Shown: positions 18,098 through 26,750, counted from the stretch's first letter. The stretch is 64,000 nucleotides of DNA from Melghiribacillus thermohalophilus (GCF_004342905.1 NZ_SMAN01000014.1:1-64000), one strand, 5' to 3'. The notes: generated by a model from the sequence alone, not told the origin. A program made the numbers and translations.

Positions 18098-18129
18098 GGC
18101 AGGTACTCCCTTATGAAGGGAGGTCTGCC
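18098..18129 (+). promoter_or_regulatory. Leader hairpin that buries the toxin ribosome binding site
   Basis: CTCCCTT (18106-18112) pairs perfectly with AAGGGAG (18116-18122) around a three-base loop, and GGCAG (18098-18102) pairs with CTGCC (18125-18129), with two wobble pairs between. The Shine-Dalgarno AAGGGAGG at 18116-18123 is therefore fully base-paired. Sequestered initiation sites are typical of type I toxin mRNAs. Confidence 0.7.
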
Positions 18130-18130
18130 G

Positions 18131-18220
18131 GTGAAGATGGAATTGCTTCTGCTTCTTTTTGCGTTCGGAACCTTTTTGTTGCATCTGATCAAGCTAATCA
18201 TCGACATCACAAAAAAGTAA
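18131..18220 (+). CDS. Putative holin-like (Hol-Tox/Fst-type) type I toxin peptide, 29 aa
   Basis: A GTG at 18131 lies seven bases after AAGGGAGG and opens a 29-codon frame. The product has a short acidic start (MKMELL), one hydrophobic helix with the core FAFGTFLLHLIKLI, and a basic end DITKK. The FAFGT-hydrophobic-basic pattern is that of the Hol-Tox family of small membrane toxins (relatives of TxpA, BsrG and Fst), which insert in the membrane and depolarise the cell when not silenced by an antisense RNA. An ATG at 18113 in the same frame lies in the hairpin loop and has no binding site. The surrounding promoter, LexA box, leader hairpin, shared terminator and antisense gene all support a toxin role. 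Toxicity is untested. Confidence 0.75.
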   Translation: MKMELLLLLFAFGTFLLHLIKLIIDITKK

Positions 18221-18258
18221 GAAGCCACCCTGCCTGGCCGTAGGGTGACTTCTTTTTT
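18219..18258. terminator. Shared bidirectional terminator of toxin mRNA and antisense RNA
   Basis: AAGAAGCCACCCT (18219-18231) pairs with AGGGTGACTTCTT (18242-18254) with one C-A mismatch; TTTTTT follows on the plus strand, and on the minus strand AC then TTTTTT follow. The toxin stop codon lies at its left edge. Convergent transcripts ending in one hairpin are the hallmark of par-type loci. Confidence 0.82.
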
Positions 18259-18308
18259 CGGTTACCAGCTATAGGCCTGCCGCATCATCGCGGAACGACT
18301 GCCTTTCG

Positions 18309-18345
18309 TCAGGGGTGTTTCTTCACCCCTGATTTTTATTTTATG
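18309..18345 (+). terminator. Second plus-strand terminator downstream of the toxin
   Basis: A 9-bp perfect stem TCAGGGGTG/CACCCCTGA with a six-base loop and TTTTTATTTT. It would stop any toxin transcript reading past the shared terminator, giving a longer mRNA that overlaps more of the antisense RNA. The same inverted sequence forms the 5-prime hairpin of the antisense RNA. Confidence 0.7.
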
Positions 18346-18390
18346 GCTGAAAAATGGACTTATTCCTGATTTTATCATCTATCTGGCTTG

Positions 18391-18420
18391 ATTATACACT
18401 ATGCAGGCAGCTCAGTTCAA
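18391..18420 (-). promoter_or_regulatory. Promoter of the antisense antitoxin RNA
   Basis: On the minus strand TTGAAC (18415-18420) is followed after 18 bases by a perfect TATAAT (18391-18396). It has no LexA box, so the antitoxin would be made constitutively while the toxin promoter is repressed. Confidence 0.7.
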
Positions 18421-18526
18421 TGGAAAAATAACGCTTGACATGATATCCTGCTAAATTATCCTGAATTTCCTCTTCCTTCATGGCGAAGATGTGATAGGAA
18501 AACATGCTAATTATTACCTGATTCCA

Positions 18527-18555
18527 TTGACAGGATTGGGTATATATATTAATAT
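18527..18555 (+). promoter_or_regulatory. Sigma-A promoter of the coiled-coil/deacetylase operon
   Basis: A perfect TTGACA (18527-18532), 17-base spacer and TAATAT (18550-18555), about 95 bases before the coiled-coil gene. The spacer is an alternating AT tract. Confidence 0.65.
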
Positions 18556-18648
18556 TTGTTTAAAACTGTCAAAATCTTTTGGATACTGTCGAAAGCATGG
18601 AGATCATATAAGGTCGGATGAAAAGGTGAGTGAAAAGGAGGATGGATA

Positions 18649-19569
18649 ATGAGCGGAACGGCTAATAAAGAAACTTTAAAGGAAGAAGTGCTAAAGGAAA
18701 TAGCCAGAGGGTCTTCCTACCATAGTGCAGTCAGTCAGGTCAGTAAAAAGCATCACGTCAGCTTTATGAAAACCTTCGTGACGAATTTGCCAGGATTTAT
18801 ATCAAAAAAGGGTTCGGTTAGCACAGCACCAGAAATGAAGGATTCCAATCCTATGGAAGAGGTGAACGTCGTGGAAAAAAATGAAGAAAAACAGAACGAG
18901 GCGAACCATGATTTTGATAGTCTCAACCTAAAAGGAAGGGATAACCCCTCAATGACCGCTTATACGCTTCAGCTGGAAAATGGTGAGGATCATGTGGCAA
19001 CCAATCTATTAAATCAGGTAGAGGCGATCATCAAAGACAGACAGTTTCTCATGAAAAAAGTAGACAAGCTCGAAAATGAGGTTGACTATACAAAAGAAGT
19101 TGTGGAACAGCTAAGAAGGGACAAATCAGAGCTAGAACAAAAAATATCTGACAAAAATGAAGAAGTATATCAGATTGAAGAAAAGATGGCTGAACAGCAA
19201 ATGAATTACAATCAGCTGGTGGAAGACTATAAGAAATTGCAGGCACAGTATTCCAGCAAAGTGAAAGAATTGAACGAGAAAAATAATGAAGAAAAGCGCA
19301 AATATCAGAAACTGGATGAGGATTTTGAAAAATATCGCCAGGAAGTTAATCAAACAATCACAAGTCTGGAAGCAAAAATCAGAAATCTTAAAGTTGAAAA
19401 TGAAAATATCCTGGATAAATATCACCAGGCTCTTAATGATAAGCTGCAGCTGATCCAAAAAATTGATGACTTTACGGCCAATTTATCCAGTTTTTCAGGT
19501 TTGAAGAGTGAACCGGATGACAACGATTCTCCCAAGCCGAAAAAACCAAACATCAGTGTTGTAGAATAA
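18649..19569 (+). CDS. Coiled-coil protein of unknown function
   Basis: A 306-residue soluble protein. Residues 1-50 form a basic helical region (KEIARGSSYHSAVSQVSKKHH) that could be a small helix-turn-helix-like or adaptor fold; residues 50-100 are acidic and disordered; residues about 118-285 are a long coiled coil rich in Glu, Lys and Gln; the tail is proline-rich. There is no signal peptide or membrane segment, so it is cytosolic. I do not recognise the family. It starts after AAAAGGAGGATGG and is 22 bases upstream of the membrane-anchored deacetylase gene, so the two probably form an operon, perhaps linking a cytosolic scaffold to wall modification. Confidence 0.75.
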   Translation: MSGTANKETLKEEVLKEIARGSSYHSAVSQVSKKHHVSFMKTFVTNLPGFISKKGSVSTAPEMKDSNPMEEVNVVEKNEEKQNEANHDFDSLNLKGRDNPSMTAYTLQLENGEDHVATNLLNQVEAIIKDRQFLMKKVDKLENEVDYTKEVVEQLRRDKSELEQKISDKNEEVYQIEEKMAEQQMNYNQLVEDYKKLQAQYSSKVKELNEKNNEEKRKYQKLDEDFEKYRQEVNQTITSLEAKIRNLKVENENILDKYHQALNDKLQLIQKIDDFTANLSSFSGLKSEPDDNDSPKPKKPNISVVE

Positions 19570-19591
19570 TAGCTTAGAAGAGGTTGTGTAT

Positions 19592-20821
19592 ATGGAATAC
19601 AATTATACTCCACGGCTAATGGAACTGACATCCTGGTTTAGAGATGAGGAAAACCGGTATTTAATCATTAAATACAAACTGCATGACACTTCTGTCCGGT
19701 TTCGCTGGAAGGTTGACCGGACGACCTTTGATCATTTGCTGAAATTGATTGAACATTTTGGTGAGAAATGCCGATTCCAGCTATCGTTCATGTCCAGATG
19801 GAATGCCGAGGGGAATTACTATCAAAGTTATTTGTCGGTTATTCAGGGCAGCAAGCTCACGCGATTATCATTTAGATGTTCCAGTGAATATGCCGAAAAT
19901 TTGAAATGGCTGGCAGAACTTCAGGATCTCAGTGATTTAATGGGCAATCACGGAATAGAGGAACATGTTGCCGATACATACATAAGTCCTAAAACTGCCC
20001 CAAAAAAAAGAAAAAAAATGATAACAGCACTAATTACAGTTGCGTGTGCATCTTTTATATCCATTCATCTATTCACCAAACAAAGTGTTTTTTCCCAACA
20101 GCCGACAGAAGGAGTCCATATCCACAGTCAAAATATGTCCCTGCCAGCCAACCTGCAAAAAAAACAGAACATCGCTTTACTGGCTTCAGTTCAGACAGAT
20201 ACCGTAACCACGCTTGAAACAGCCAAAGACTATACTGACAAACAACAAACAAGTCCATCTGATCAAATTTTTAGAGTGGCCGACGGAAAGGTGGCTTTAA
20301 CTTTTGACGATGGTCCTTCTGCCTATACCGAGGAAATTGTCCAGATCTTAAATAAGCATAATGTGGAAGCTAGTTTTTTCTTTGTAGGCAACCGTGTTCA
20401 CCACTACAAAGAGTCGGTGAAACTAGTGCATAATCATGGATATACGATTGGTATACACGGACATACACATACATTATTGTCTTCCTTAAACAGGGAACGC
20501 CAAAAAGAAGAGATCGTCAATGCTAAGAGGGCAATCGAAGCTATTACCGGTGAAGAGGTCCGTTATCTCCGCCCGCCATATGGGGGATACAACAAGGATA
20601 CTCTTGAAATTATGAAAGAGCAGCAACTGCAATTGGTGCAATGGAATCAGGACCTGAAAGATTGGGGGATCGAGGCCAAAGATGAATTAATGCAGCGTTT
20701 GCATCATTCAAACCCGAGCGGGGGGATTTATGTTCTGCATGAAACAGCTGTTACCGTTGAAGCCCTTGATGAAATCATTCAATATCTTAAGGAACAGGGG
20801 CTAATCCTGGTCGGTCTATAG
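19592..20821 (+). CDS. Membrane-anchored polysaccharide deacetylase with cytosolic N-terminal domain
   Basis: A 409-residue protein. Residues 1-135 form a domain I do not recognise; a basic stretch then leads into one membrane helix (about 143-161), then a 65-residue linker and a C-terminal NodB domain (about 234-409). The NodB motifs are intact: TFDDGP (two catalytic Asp), HGHTH (metal histidines), RPPYGG and the late LHET. The basic residues before the helix predict N-terminus in, catalytic domain out, so it would de-N-acetylate peptidoglycan or a surface glycan. The large cytosolic head is unusual for this family. The ATG at 19592 follows AGAGGTT. It lies just after the coiled-coil gene and ends in a strong terminator. 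Confidence 0.87.
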   Translation: MEYNYTPRLMELTSWFRDEENRYLIIKYKLHDTSVRFRWKVDRTTFDHLLKLIEHFGEKCRFQLSFMSRWNAEGNYYQSYLSVIQGSKLTRLSFRCSSEYAENLKWLAELQDLSDLMGNHGIEEHVADTYISPKTAPKKRKKMITALITVACASFISIHLFTKQSVFSQQPTEGVHIHSQNMSLPANLQKKQNIALLASVQTDTVTTLETAKDYTDKQQTSPSDQIFRVADGKVALTFDDGPSAYTEEIVQILNKHNVEASFFFVGNRVHHYKESVKLVHNHGYTIGIHGHTHTLLSSLNRERQKEEIVNAKRAIEAITGEEVRYLRPPYGGYNKDTLEIMKEQQLQLVQWNQDLKDWGIEAKDELMQRLHHSNPSGGIYVLHETAVTVEALDEIIQYLKEQGLILVGL

Positions 20822-20823
20822 AG

Positions 20824-20862
20824 AAATAACCTCTTGTTAATATTTAAGGGGTTATTTTTTAT
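20824..20862 (+). terminator. Rho-independent terminator
   Basis: AAATAACCTCTT pairs with AAGGGGTTATTT (12 bp, one wobble) and is followed by TTTTATTTT. Confidence 0.85.
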
Positions 20863-20934
20863 TTTATGTTCTACGTTTAATCCCCAAACCATTTTGGTGT
20901 TTATCAATTTAAAAAGTGTGATACCTTTATTAGT

Positions 20935-21690
20935 TTATCTTTTTAAATTATCCATTTCTATTAACATATAATCCGTAAACTCCATCAATATGCCTTCCCA
21001 CCCATCAACTGCTCCGTTTTGACCTGTATAATGACTCAGTGCGTATCTAACAAGGGGATGATAAGAGGATGGGATTACCTGCAAGGCCCATTCTCCAGCT
21101 TCTTTTTTGGAACTGACCACTTTTTCCTTCAGGTAGTACAGAACCCGGCACAGGTTTAAGGTATAATAGACAGGATTTTCCTTTATATGAGTTCGTGCAT
21201 CTTCCACGTCATTTAAAATGGATTCCAGGTAGTATCGTTCTTCAATCGGTTTAATTACTTGTTTGATTGGTTTTCCGTATAGGGTTTTGCCCCGATGATA
21301 AGTGACAAAAATATGTGCAGCTAAATCCGGATCTAAGCCATTTTTGCATAAAGCCCCTTTTTTAAGGTATGGTTCCCGGTACTGATTTGAGTAATGCAAT
21401 TCAAATGGAGTGGGATAGGAAAAATGCTGGACTGTTTGTGTTGTGACAATGCTCATTTCCACTCCCCGCGGGGGAAGGAACGATTCGAGGTTCATCAGTC
21501 CTTCAATCATTTTTGTCATAATAGGTTCATCTAACTTTTGATTGACAACTACAAGTAAATCGATATCGCTTTTTAAGGGATGAAAGCCATTCATGGCAAG
21601 CGATCCATGTAAATAGACCCCTTCCAGTTGCTGCTTTAACGTGTATTTGAATACCTGCACAAGCTGGTTTAGAACCATTTCTATTTTCAT
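20935..21690 (-). CDS. Aminoglycoside adenylyltransferase-like nucleotidyltransferase (DUF4111)
   Basis: A 251-residue protein with an N-terminal nucleotidyltransferase domain (HGS at about residue 28 and SDIDLLV near 41-47, supplying the two metal-binding aspartates) and a C-terminal helical DUF4111 domain, as in AadA/ANT(9) enzymes that adenylylate spectinomycin or streptomycin. The region LCRVLYYLKEKVVSSKKEAGEWAL is typical of the C-terminal domain. Whether it confers resistance is unknown. The ATG at 21690 is chosen from homologue-like start MKIEMVLNQL; the upstream binding site is only moderate (GAAGGA, 12 bases). Confidence 0.82.
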   Translation of the reverse strand: MKIEMVLNQLVQVFKYTLKQQLEGVYLHGSLAMNGFHPLKSDIDLLVVVNQKLDEPIMTKMIEGLMNLESFLPPRGVEMSIVTTQTVQHFSYPTPFELHYSNQYREPYLKKGALCKNGLDPDLAAHIFVTYHRGKTLYGKPIKQVIKPIEERYYLESILNDVEDARTHIKENPVYYTLNLCRVLYYLKEKVVSSKKEAGEWALQVIPSSYHPLVRYALSHYTGQNGAVDGWEGILMEFTDYMLIEMDNLKR

Positions 21691-21761
21691 ATTCGGAGCC
21701 CATCCTTCTTTTTTTATATCAAGAATATTATAAATCATGAAAAATAGAAAGGAAGACAGGA

Positions 21762-22262
21762 ATGATCAAAAAGCTATCCTTAACGGATCAAGAAATGGAT
21801 CAGGTACTGGATCTTCATGAAGCCATTTTTGGAGAAACAGATCGAAAAGAATGAATGGAAATGATCCAGGAAAGGAAAAATCTGCTGATATTAGCCTATG
21901 TTCAGCAAAGTCTAGTGGCTGGTTACAAAATTGGCTATGAAACTAAAAAAGAACGGTTTTACAGCTGGCTTGGCGGTGTCCATCCGAATCATAGAAATAA
22001 AGGCATTGGTTCAGCCCTGATGGCATATCAGCATGAGTACTGCAGATCAGAAGGATATCAAACCATTGAAACAAGAACAAAAAATAAATGGAAAGGCATG
22101 CTCATCTTAAATTTAAAACATGGATTTGATGTGATTGGTACCTATACGGATGAAAAAGGGGACCCAAAAATTATATTGCGAAAAAATCTTTTGAGAAAAA
22201 ACAGCATGCTCCAGTATGACATAAATATCTTGTTTCCTCCTTGTTTATGCTATAATAGATGA
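21762..22262 (+). pseudogene. GNAT acetyltransferase gene interrupted by one in-frame TGA
   Basis: An ATG at 21762 with GGAAGACAGG upstream begins MIKKLSLTDQEMDQVLD and runs 30 codons to a TGA at 21852; the same frame continues without a shift as MEMIQERKNLLILAYV, with the GNAT acetyl-CoA loop HPNHRNKGIGSALM and a normal GNAT end near IILRKNL. A single change from TGG (Trp) to TGA explains the break. The downstream part could be reinitiated at the ATG directly after the stop. The reading frame also runs on into the typA promoter, so its natural stop may also be lost. Confidence 0.75.
22228..22256 (+). promoter_or_regulatory. Probable promoter of typA
   Basis: A perfect TATAAT (22251-22256) with an extended -10 TG (TGCTATAAT, 22248-22256) lies 37 bases before the typA start. 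The -35 is poor (TCTTGT region), which fits an extended -10 promoter. Confidence 0.55.
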
Positions 22263-22292
22263 GTTAATTTGAATGTTAAAGGAGAATGCTGT

Positions 22293-24131
22293 ATGCAGCA
22301 CAGGGAAGATATACGCAATATTGCTATTATTGCTCACGTTGACCATGGAAAAACGACGCTCGTTGATCAGCTGCTCCGCTACGCCGGTACCTTTCGCGAA
22401 AACGAACAGGTGGATGAGCGTGCCATGGACTCCAACGATCTGGAGAGGGAACGGGGAATTACGATTCTGGCCAAAAATACGGCTATTCAATATAAAGATA
22501 CCAGAATCAATATTCTGGATACTCCCGGCCATGCGGATTTTGGCGGGGAAGTGGAACGGATTATGAAAATGGTGGATGGGGTTCTGTTAGTCGTGGATGC
22601 CTATGAAGGCTGCATGCCCCAGACACGTTTTGTGTTAAAAAAGGCACTGGAACAGAAGTTAACGCCCATTGTGGTGTTAAATAAAATCGATCGTCCCAAT
22701 GCTCGGCCCGAGGAAGTGGTGGATGAAGTATTAGATCTATTTATTGAACTGGGAGCGGATGATGATCAGGTTGATTTTCCAGTGGTTTATGCTTCCGCTC
22801 TGCAGGGGACATCAGGCTATGAAGCGGATGATCAGCAGGAAACGATGGAACCGATTTTCTCCACCATCCTGGAACATATCCCGGCTCCGGTGGAAAACAG
22901 TGACGAGCCGCTGCAGTTTCAGGTGACTCTGCTGGATTATAACGAATATGTCGGCCGGATCGGGATCGGCCGTGTTCATAGAGGAAAAATCCGTGTTGGT
23001 CAGCAGGCAACTTTGATCAAAAAGGACGGTTCCCATCATCATTTCCGGGTAACGAAATTGTTCGGGTTTATAGGTTTAAAGCGTATCGAGATTGAAGAGG
23101 CACTGGGAGGAGATATTGTGGCTGTAGCCGGCATTGATGGGATTAATGTAGGTGAAACCATCTGTCCTCCGGATCATCTGGAAGCCCTGCCACTTCTGCA
23201 TATTGACGAACCGACACTGCAGATGACCTTTCTGGTGAACAACAGTCCGTTTGCGGGCAGAGAAGGAAAGTTTGTCACGGCTAGAAAAATCGAAGAACGG
23301 CTGATGACCCAGCTGGAGACGGATGTCAGCCTGCGGGTAGAACCCACAGAATCTCCTGACGCCTGGATCGTGTCCGGAAGGGGAGAACTTCACTTATCCA
23401 TTCTGGTGGAAAACATGCGCCGGGAAGGATATGAACTGCAGCTGTCCAAACCACAGGTTATTTTGAAAGAAATCGATGGGGTCACCTGTGAGCCGGTCGA
23501 ACGGGTACAGGTGGACGTTCCAGAAGAATATACGGGTTCCGTCATTGAGTCTCTGGGTACCAGAAAAGGAGAAATGCTGGATATGGTTAACCAGGGAAAT
23601 GGGCAGGTTCGGCTCGAGTTTAAGGTTCCTTCCCGGGGATTAATTGGCTATGCCACTGAATTTTTGTCCATTACCCGTGGCTATGGTATTTTGAATCACA
23701 CCTTTGACCGCTATGAACCAGTGCTGCAGGGCCAGGTTGGGGGCCGGAGACAGGGTGTCCTCGTTTCCCAGGAAAACGGTAAGGCTACCACATATAGCAT
23801 AATGCAATTGGAAGACCGGGGAACGATTTTTGTAGATCCTGGAACAGAGGTCTATGAGGGCATGATTGTCGGAGAGCATAACCGGGAAAATGACTTGACC
23901 GTAAACATCACAAAAGAAAAACACCTAACCAACATTCGTTCCGCAACAAAAGATCATACGATAACCATTAAAAGCACCCGAAAGCTGACCCTGGAACAGG
24001 CGATTGAATATCTGAATGATGATGAATATTGTGAAGTCACACCTGAGTCCATCCGTCTTCGAAAAAAAATCCTAAACAAATCCGAGCGGGAAAAAGCTCA
24101 GAAAAAGAAAAAGCAAGGAAGCAGTGTATAA
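22293..24131 (+). CDS. typA: Translational GTPase TypA/BipA
   Basis: A 612-residue ribosome-associated GTPase that helps assembly of the large subunit and growth in cold or stress. The G domain has AHVDHGKTT (G1), RGITI (G2), [12 protein letters not shown] (G3) and NKIDRP (G4); domains II, III, V and the TypA-specific C-terminal domain follow at usual length. The ATG at 22293 follows AAAGGAG by eight bases; the frame is open upstream to a TTG at 22269 without a site. Confidence 0.97.
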   Translation: MQHREDIRNIAIIAHVDHGKTTLVDQLLRYAGTFRENEQVDERAMDSNDLERERGITILAKNTAIQYKDTRINILDTPGHADFGGEVERIMKMVDGVLLVVDAYEGCMPQTRFVLKKALEQKLTPIVVLNKIDRPNARPEEVVDEVLDLFIELGADDDQVDFPVVYASALQGTSGYEADDQQETMEPIFSTILEHIPAPVENSDEPLQFQVTLLDYNEYVGRIGIGRVHRGKIRVGQQATLIKKDGSHHHFRVTKLFGFIGLKRIEIEEALGGDIVAVAGIDGINVGETICPPDHLEALPLLHIDEPTLQMTFLVNNSPFAGREGKFVTARKIEERLMTQLETDVSLRVEPTESPDAWIVSGRGELHLSILVENMRREGYELQLSKPQVILKEIDGVTCEPVERVQVDVPEEYTGSVIESLGTRKGEMLDMVNQGNGQVRLEFKVPSRGLIGYATEFLSITRGYGILNHTFDRYEPVLQGQVGGRRQGVLVSQENGKATTYSIMQLEDRGTIFVDPGTEVYEGMIVGEHNRENDLTVNITKEKHLTNIRSATKDHTITIKSTRKLTLEQAIEYLNDDEYCEVTPESIRLRKKILNKSEREKAQKKKKQGSSV

Positions 24132-24138
24132 ACGAATG

Positions 24139-24170
24139 ATAGCCCTGGCCATGCGCCAGGGCTCAGTTAT
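24139..24170 (+). terminator. Hairpin after typA
   Basis: The 9-bp stem AGCCCTGGC/GCCAGGGCT with a five-base loop is followed by CAGTTATTTC, a poor T run. It probably marks the end of the typA transcript. Confidence 0.55.
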
Positions 24171-24215
24171 TTCTCTCACCATTCATACTAAGAGAGGGGT
24201 GCTTGCCTCTTCTGT

Positions 24216-24989
24216 TTAGTTTCCTTTAAAGTTCGGCTTTCTCTTTTCAAGGAATGCCTGAATTCCCTCCTGATGATCTCTGGTCATACGCATCTTGCTT
24301 TGTCCCTTTGTTTCTTTGTCGAGAAAATCCGCCAGTTTTGGTTTATAGTATTCCGCATAGATCGACTTGGTTTCGATCAGAGCTTTTAAAGGAGCGGCCT
24401 GCAATTTACCCGTATATTGACGAATCGAATCGGTAAAGTCTTCGGCTGTAACAGCATCCACTAATCCAGCTTCAAGTGCCTCACTGGCTGTCATCATTTT
24501 TCCTTCCCAGATCACCTGTTTGGCACGGACCGGTCCAAGGCGCTGTTCCAGAAAGAAATGTCCCCCGCCATCGGGGATGAGGCCGATGCCGATAAAATTC
24601 ATGGCCAGTTTTGAATTTGGTGATGCTATAATGTAATCAGAAGCCAGTGCAAGGCTGAAACCAAGTCCGGCTGCTGCACCATTTACAGCGCTGATTGTGA
24701 TCTTTGGAAGAGTATAGTATGTCAGCATCATCTGTTTAATCATATTCATAATTTCCGTAAAACCTTCCTGATCAGCTGACTGAAGCATAGTTTTGATATC
24801 TCCGCCTGCTGAAAAGGCTTTTCCGGCACCGGTTAATACGACAATTTGTGCATCACTTTCGTGTACTTCTTTTACTTTTTCCCGCAGCTGTGTTAACAGA
24901 TTGTGGTCCATCGCGTTGAGCTGCTCTGGACGGTTTAAGGTAATGGTAGCTATATTTTTTTCGTAAGATAATAAAACGGTTTCAGACAT
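24216..24989 (-). CDS. Enoyl-CoA hydratase/isomerase family protein
   Basis: A 257-residue crotonase-fold enzyme acting on acyl-CoA thioesters. The first oxyanion-hole block GKAFSAGGDIKTML and the second AAAGLGFSLALASDYIIA are intact; a glycine/acidic pattern in GIGLIPDGGG is seen where hydratases carry a catalytic Glu, here replaced by Asp, so hydratase or isomerase chemistry cannot be decided. The start at 24989 follows AGGTGAG; the frame has an upstream GTG at 24998. It lies 220 bases downstream of an acyl-CoA ligase gene on the same strand and probably serves the same acid-degradation route. Confidence 0.87.
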   Translation of the reverse strand: MSETVLLSYEKNIATITLNRPEQLNAMDHNLLTQLREKVKEVHESDAQIVVLTGAGKAFSAGGDIKTMLQSADQEGFTEIMNMIKQMMLTYYTLPKITISAVNGAAAGLGFSLALASDYIIASPNSKLAMNFIGIGLIPDGGGHFFLEQRLGPVRAKQVIWEGKMMTASEALEAGLVDAVTAEDFTDSIRQYTGKLQAAPLKALIETKSIYAEYYKPKLADFLDKETKGQSKMRMTRDHQEGIQAFLEKRKPNFKGN

Positions 24990-25208
24990 TTCTCTCACCT
25001 CGTGTTTTCACTTTTGTCCCAGGATTGATCATGAAACAATGGTTATGTTATAGGTGACGGATATTCATATCATCTCCAATTTTCCATAAGGATAAGACCC
25101 AAAACGTGTTGTTCGGCTTACTATGTTTTCGACAAATCCTTCCTGAAGTCCTGCCGATACCGAAAAAGGGATAAGCAGTGCTCTAGAAACATGAATGAGA
25201 GATCGTTT

Positions 25209-26750
25209 CTATTCATCCTGCCGCAATTTAAATTTTTGGATTTTACCGCTGGCATTACGGGGCAGTTCGTTTACAAAAACATATTTCCTGGGACGCTTGT
25301 AATCGGCTAGCTTGTCATTGTTTTTGCAGAAGACTTCCAGCTCTTCATCGGTTATCCCCTGATTTTTGGCAACCACGTATGCGACCACTTTTTCGCCCCA
25401 GAGGTCATCCGGTTCACCGATCACGGCTACATCGATCACGCCTTCATGTTCGTATAACACATCCTCAACTTCACGGGGATAAACATTTTCCCCGCCGCTG
25501 ATGATCATATCATCGACCCGATCACACACATATAGATAGCCTTCCTCATCCATATAGCCCAGATCCCCTGAATGATACCAGCCTTTATACAAAGCGTTTT
25601 CCGTTGCGTCTTCCCGATTATAATATCCGGTCATCATGCAGGAACCACGTACAATGATTTCTCCGATCTCACCGGGAGGGAGAATATCGTCGGGTTCAGA
25701 AGGCCCATCTTCCTTTGGCTTGACAATACGAATTTCATGATTAAAGCATGGCTTGCCTGCAGAACCGGATTTGGTCAGCTGTTCATGCTCATATAAGAAG
25801 GTGATCGCCGGTCCCATTTCGGTCATGCCATATGCTTGCACAAGGTCAATGCCAAGTTTATCTTTGCAGGCCCTTACTAAAACAGGTGCCATTGGAGCAG
25901 CTCCATACAACCCAAGTCTCATGGTAGAGAGGTCGAAGGTATCCAGGTTTTGCTGAAGCATCATGTTCCACATGGTCGGCGCACCGAACATAACCGTGAT
26001 GTTTTCATCTTCTATGGTTTTCAATACCTGTTTAGGGTCGAAGTGGTGAATAAGAACATTTGTAGCCCCCACATGAATACGCGGGAAATAGCAACAATGT
26101 AGTTCAGCACAATGAAACATCGGAGCACAGGATAAACCTTTATCTTCTGAAGTTAGCTTCATCGCTGCGACACAAATCAGACTTTGTTCTACCATATCAC
26201 GGTGTCTGTGCATCACGCCCTTTGGACGTCCGGTAGTTCCAGATGTATACATGATGGCATAGGTGTCGTCTTCGAAAACATCAATGGAAGGACGTGTGGC
26301 CGGGGCTTTGCTGATTCGATCATAGTAGTTCACAGCGTAGTCCGGAGTATCTTCATCCACATACCAGAATGAAATGGCTGAAAATTCTCCATGGACAGCT
26401 TTGACTTGTGGTTCCAGAGCTTTTTCAAACAAAACGACTTTTGGAGCGGCATCTTTAAAGATGTAGGAAATTTCGTTGGCTTTTAGTCTGAAGTTAATGG
26501 GGTTTATTATGGCGCCGATTTTTCCGCAGGCAAAAACGACAGTGGCAAGTTCAATGGTGTTGAACAAATAGGTGGAAACCACATCTCCTTTATCGACTCC
26601 TGAGGCCATGAGGGCATTGGCCAATTGGTTGACTTCCTGGTCGAATTCTCTGTAGGTCAAACGAACACCCTTGGTTACGTCTACTATAGCTTCTTTTTCA
26701 GGATAGTTCTGAGCTGTCAATTCTAACAACTTTCCAGTTGTTGTGTACAA
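25209..26750 (-). CDS. Long-chain fatty-acid-CoA ligase family (AMP-binding)
   Basis: A 513-residue adenylate-forming enzyme that activates a carboxylic acid to its CoA thioester through an acyl-AMP. The P-loop-like motif is YTSGTTGRPKGV, the A5 block is YGMTEMGP, A7 is YHSGDLGYMD, and the C-terminal catalytic lysine block is NASGKIQKFKLR. The chain-length range is not predictable. A TTG at 26750 is chosen as start because AGGAGG lies six bases upstream; an upstream TTG at 26768 would overlap that site. It precedes the enoyl-CoA hydratase gene. Confidence 0.9.
   Translation of the reverse strand: MYTTTGKLLELTAQNYPEKEAIVDVTKGVRLTYREFDQEVNQLANALMASGVDKGDVVSTYLFNTIELATVVFACGKIGAIINPINFRLKANEISYIFKDAAPKVVLFEKALEPQVKAVHGEFSAISFWYVDEDTPDYAVNYYDRISKAPATRPSIDVFEDDTYAIMYTSGTTGRPKGVMHRHRDMVEQSLICVAAMKLTSEDKGLSCAPMFHCAELHCCYFPRIHVGATNVLIHHFDPKQVLKTIEDENITVMFGAPTMWNMMLQQNLDTFDLSTMRLGLYGAAPMAPVLVRACKDKLGIDLVQAYGMTEMGPAITFLYEHEQLTKSGSAGKPCFNHEIRIVKPKEDGPSEPDDILPPGEIGEIIVRGSCMMTGYYNREDATENALYKGWYHSGDLGYMDEEGYLYVCDRVDDMIISGGENVYPREVEDVLYEHEGVIDVAVIGEPDDLWGEKVVAYVVAKNQGITDEELEVFCKNNDKLADYKRPRKYVFVNELPRNASGKIQKFKLRQDE

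Larger units (their letters stand above)
18206..18384 (-). ncRNA. Putative antisense antitoxin RNA (par RNAII-like)
   Basis: A minus-strand transcript of about 180 bases is predicted from the promoter at 18391-18420 to the shared terminator. Its 5-prime part contains a strong stem (TCAGGGGTG/CACCCCTGA, 18309-18332). It carries GGCAGGCCT (complement of 18273-18281), which can pair over nine bases, with one G-U pair, with AGGTCTGCC at 18121-18129, the end of the toxin Shine-Dalgarno and spacer. This exists because AGGYCTGCCG is a direct repeat on the plus strand (18121-18130 and 18273-18282), the same logic as the DRa/DRb repeats of the enterococcal par locus. The RNA also overlaps the toxin 3-prime end. 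No transcript data are available. Confidence 0.62.

Noticed and set aside
21852-21854. Selenocysteine or programmed readthrough at TGA
   Set aside because: No downstream stem typical of bacterial SECIS was seen, the position corresponds to an ordinary Trp, and GNAT enzymes do not use selenocysteine; a point mutation is simpler.
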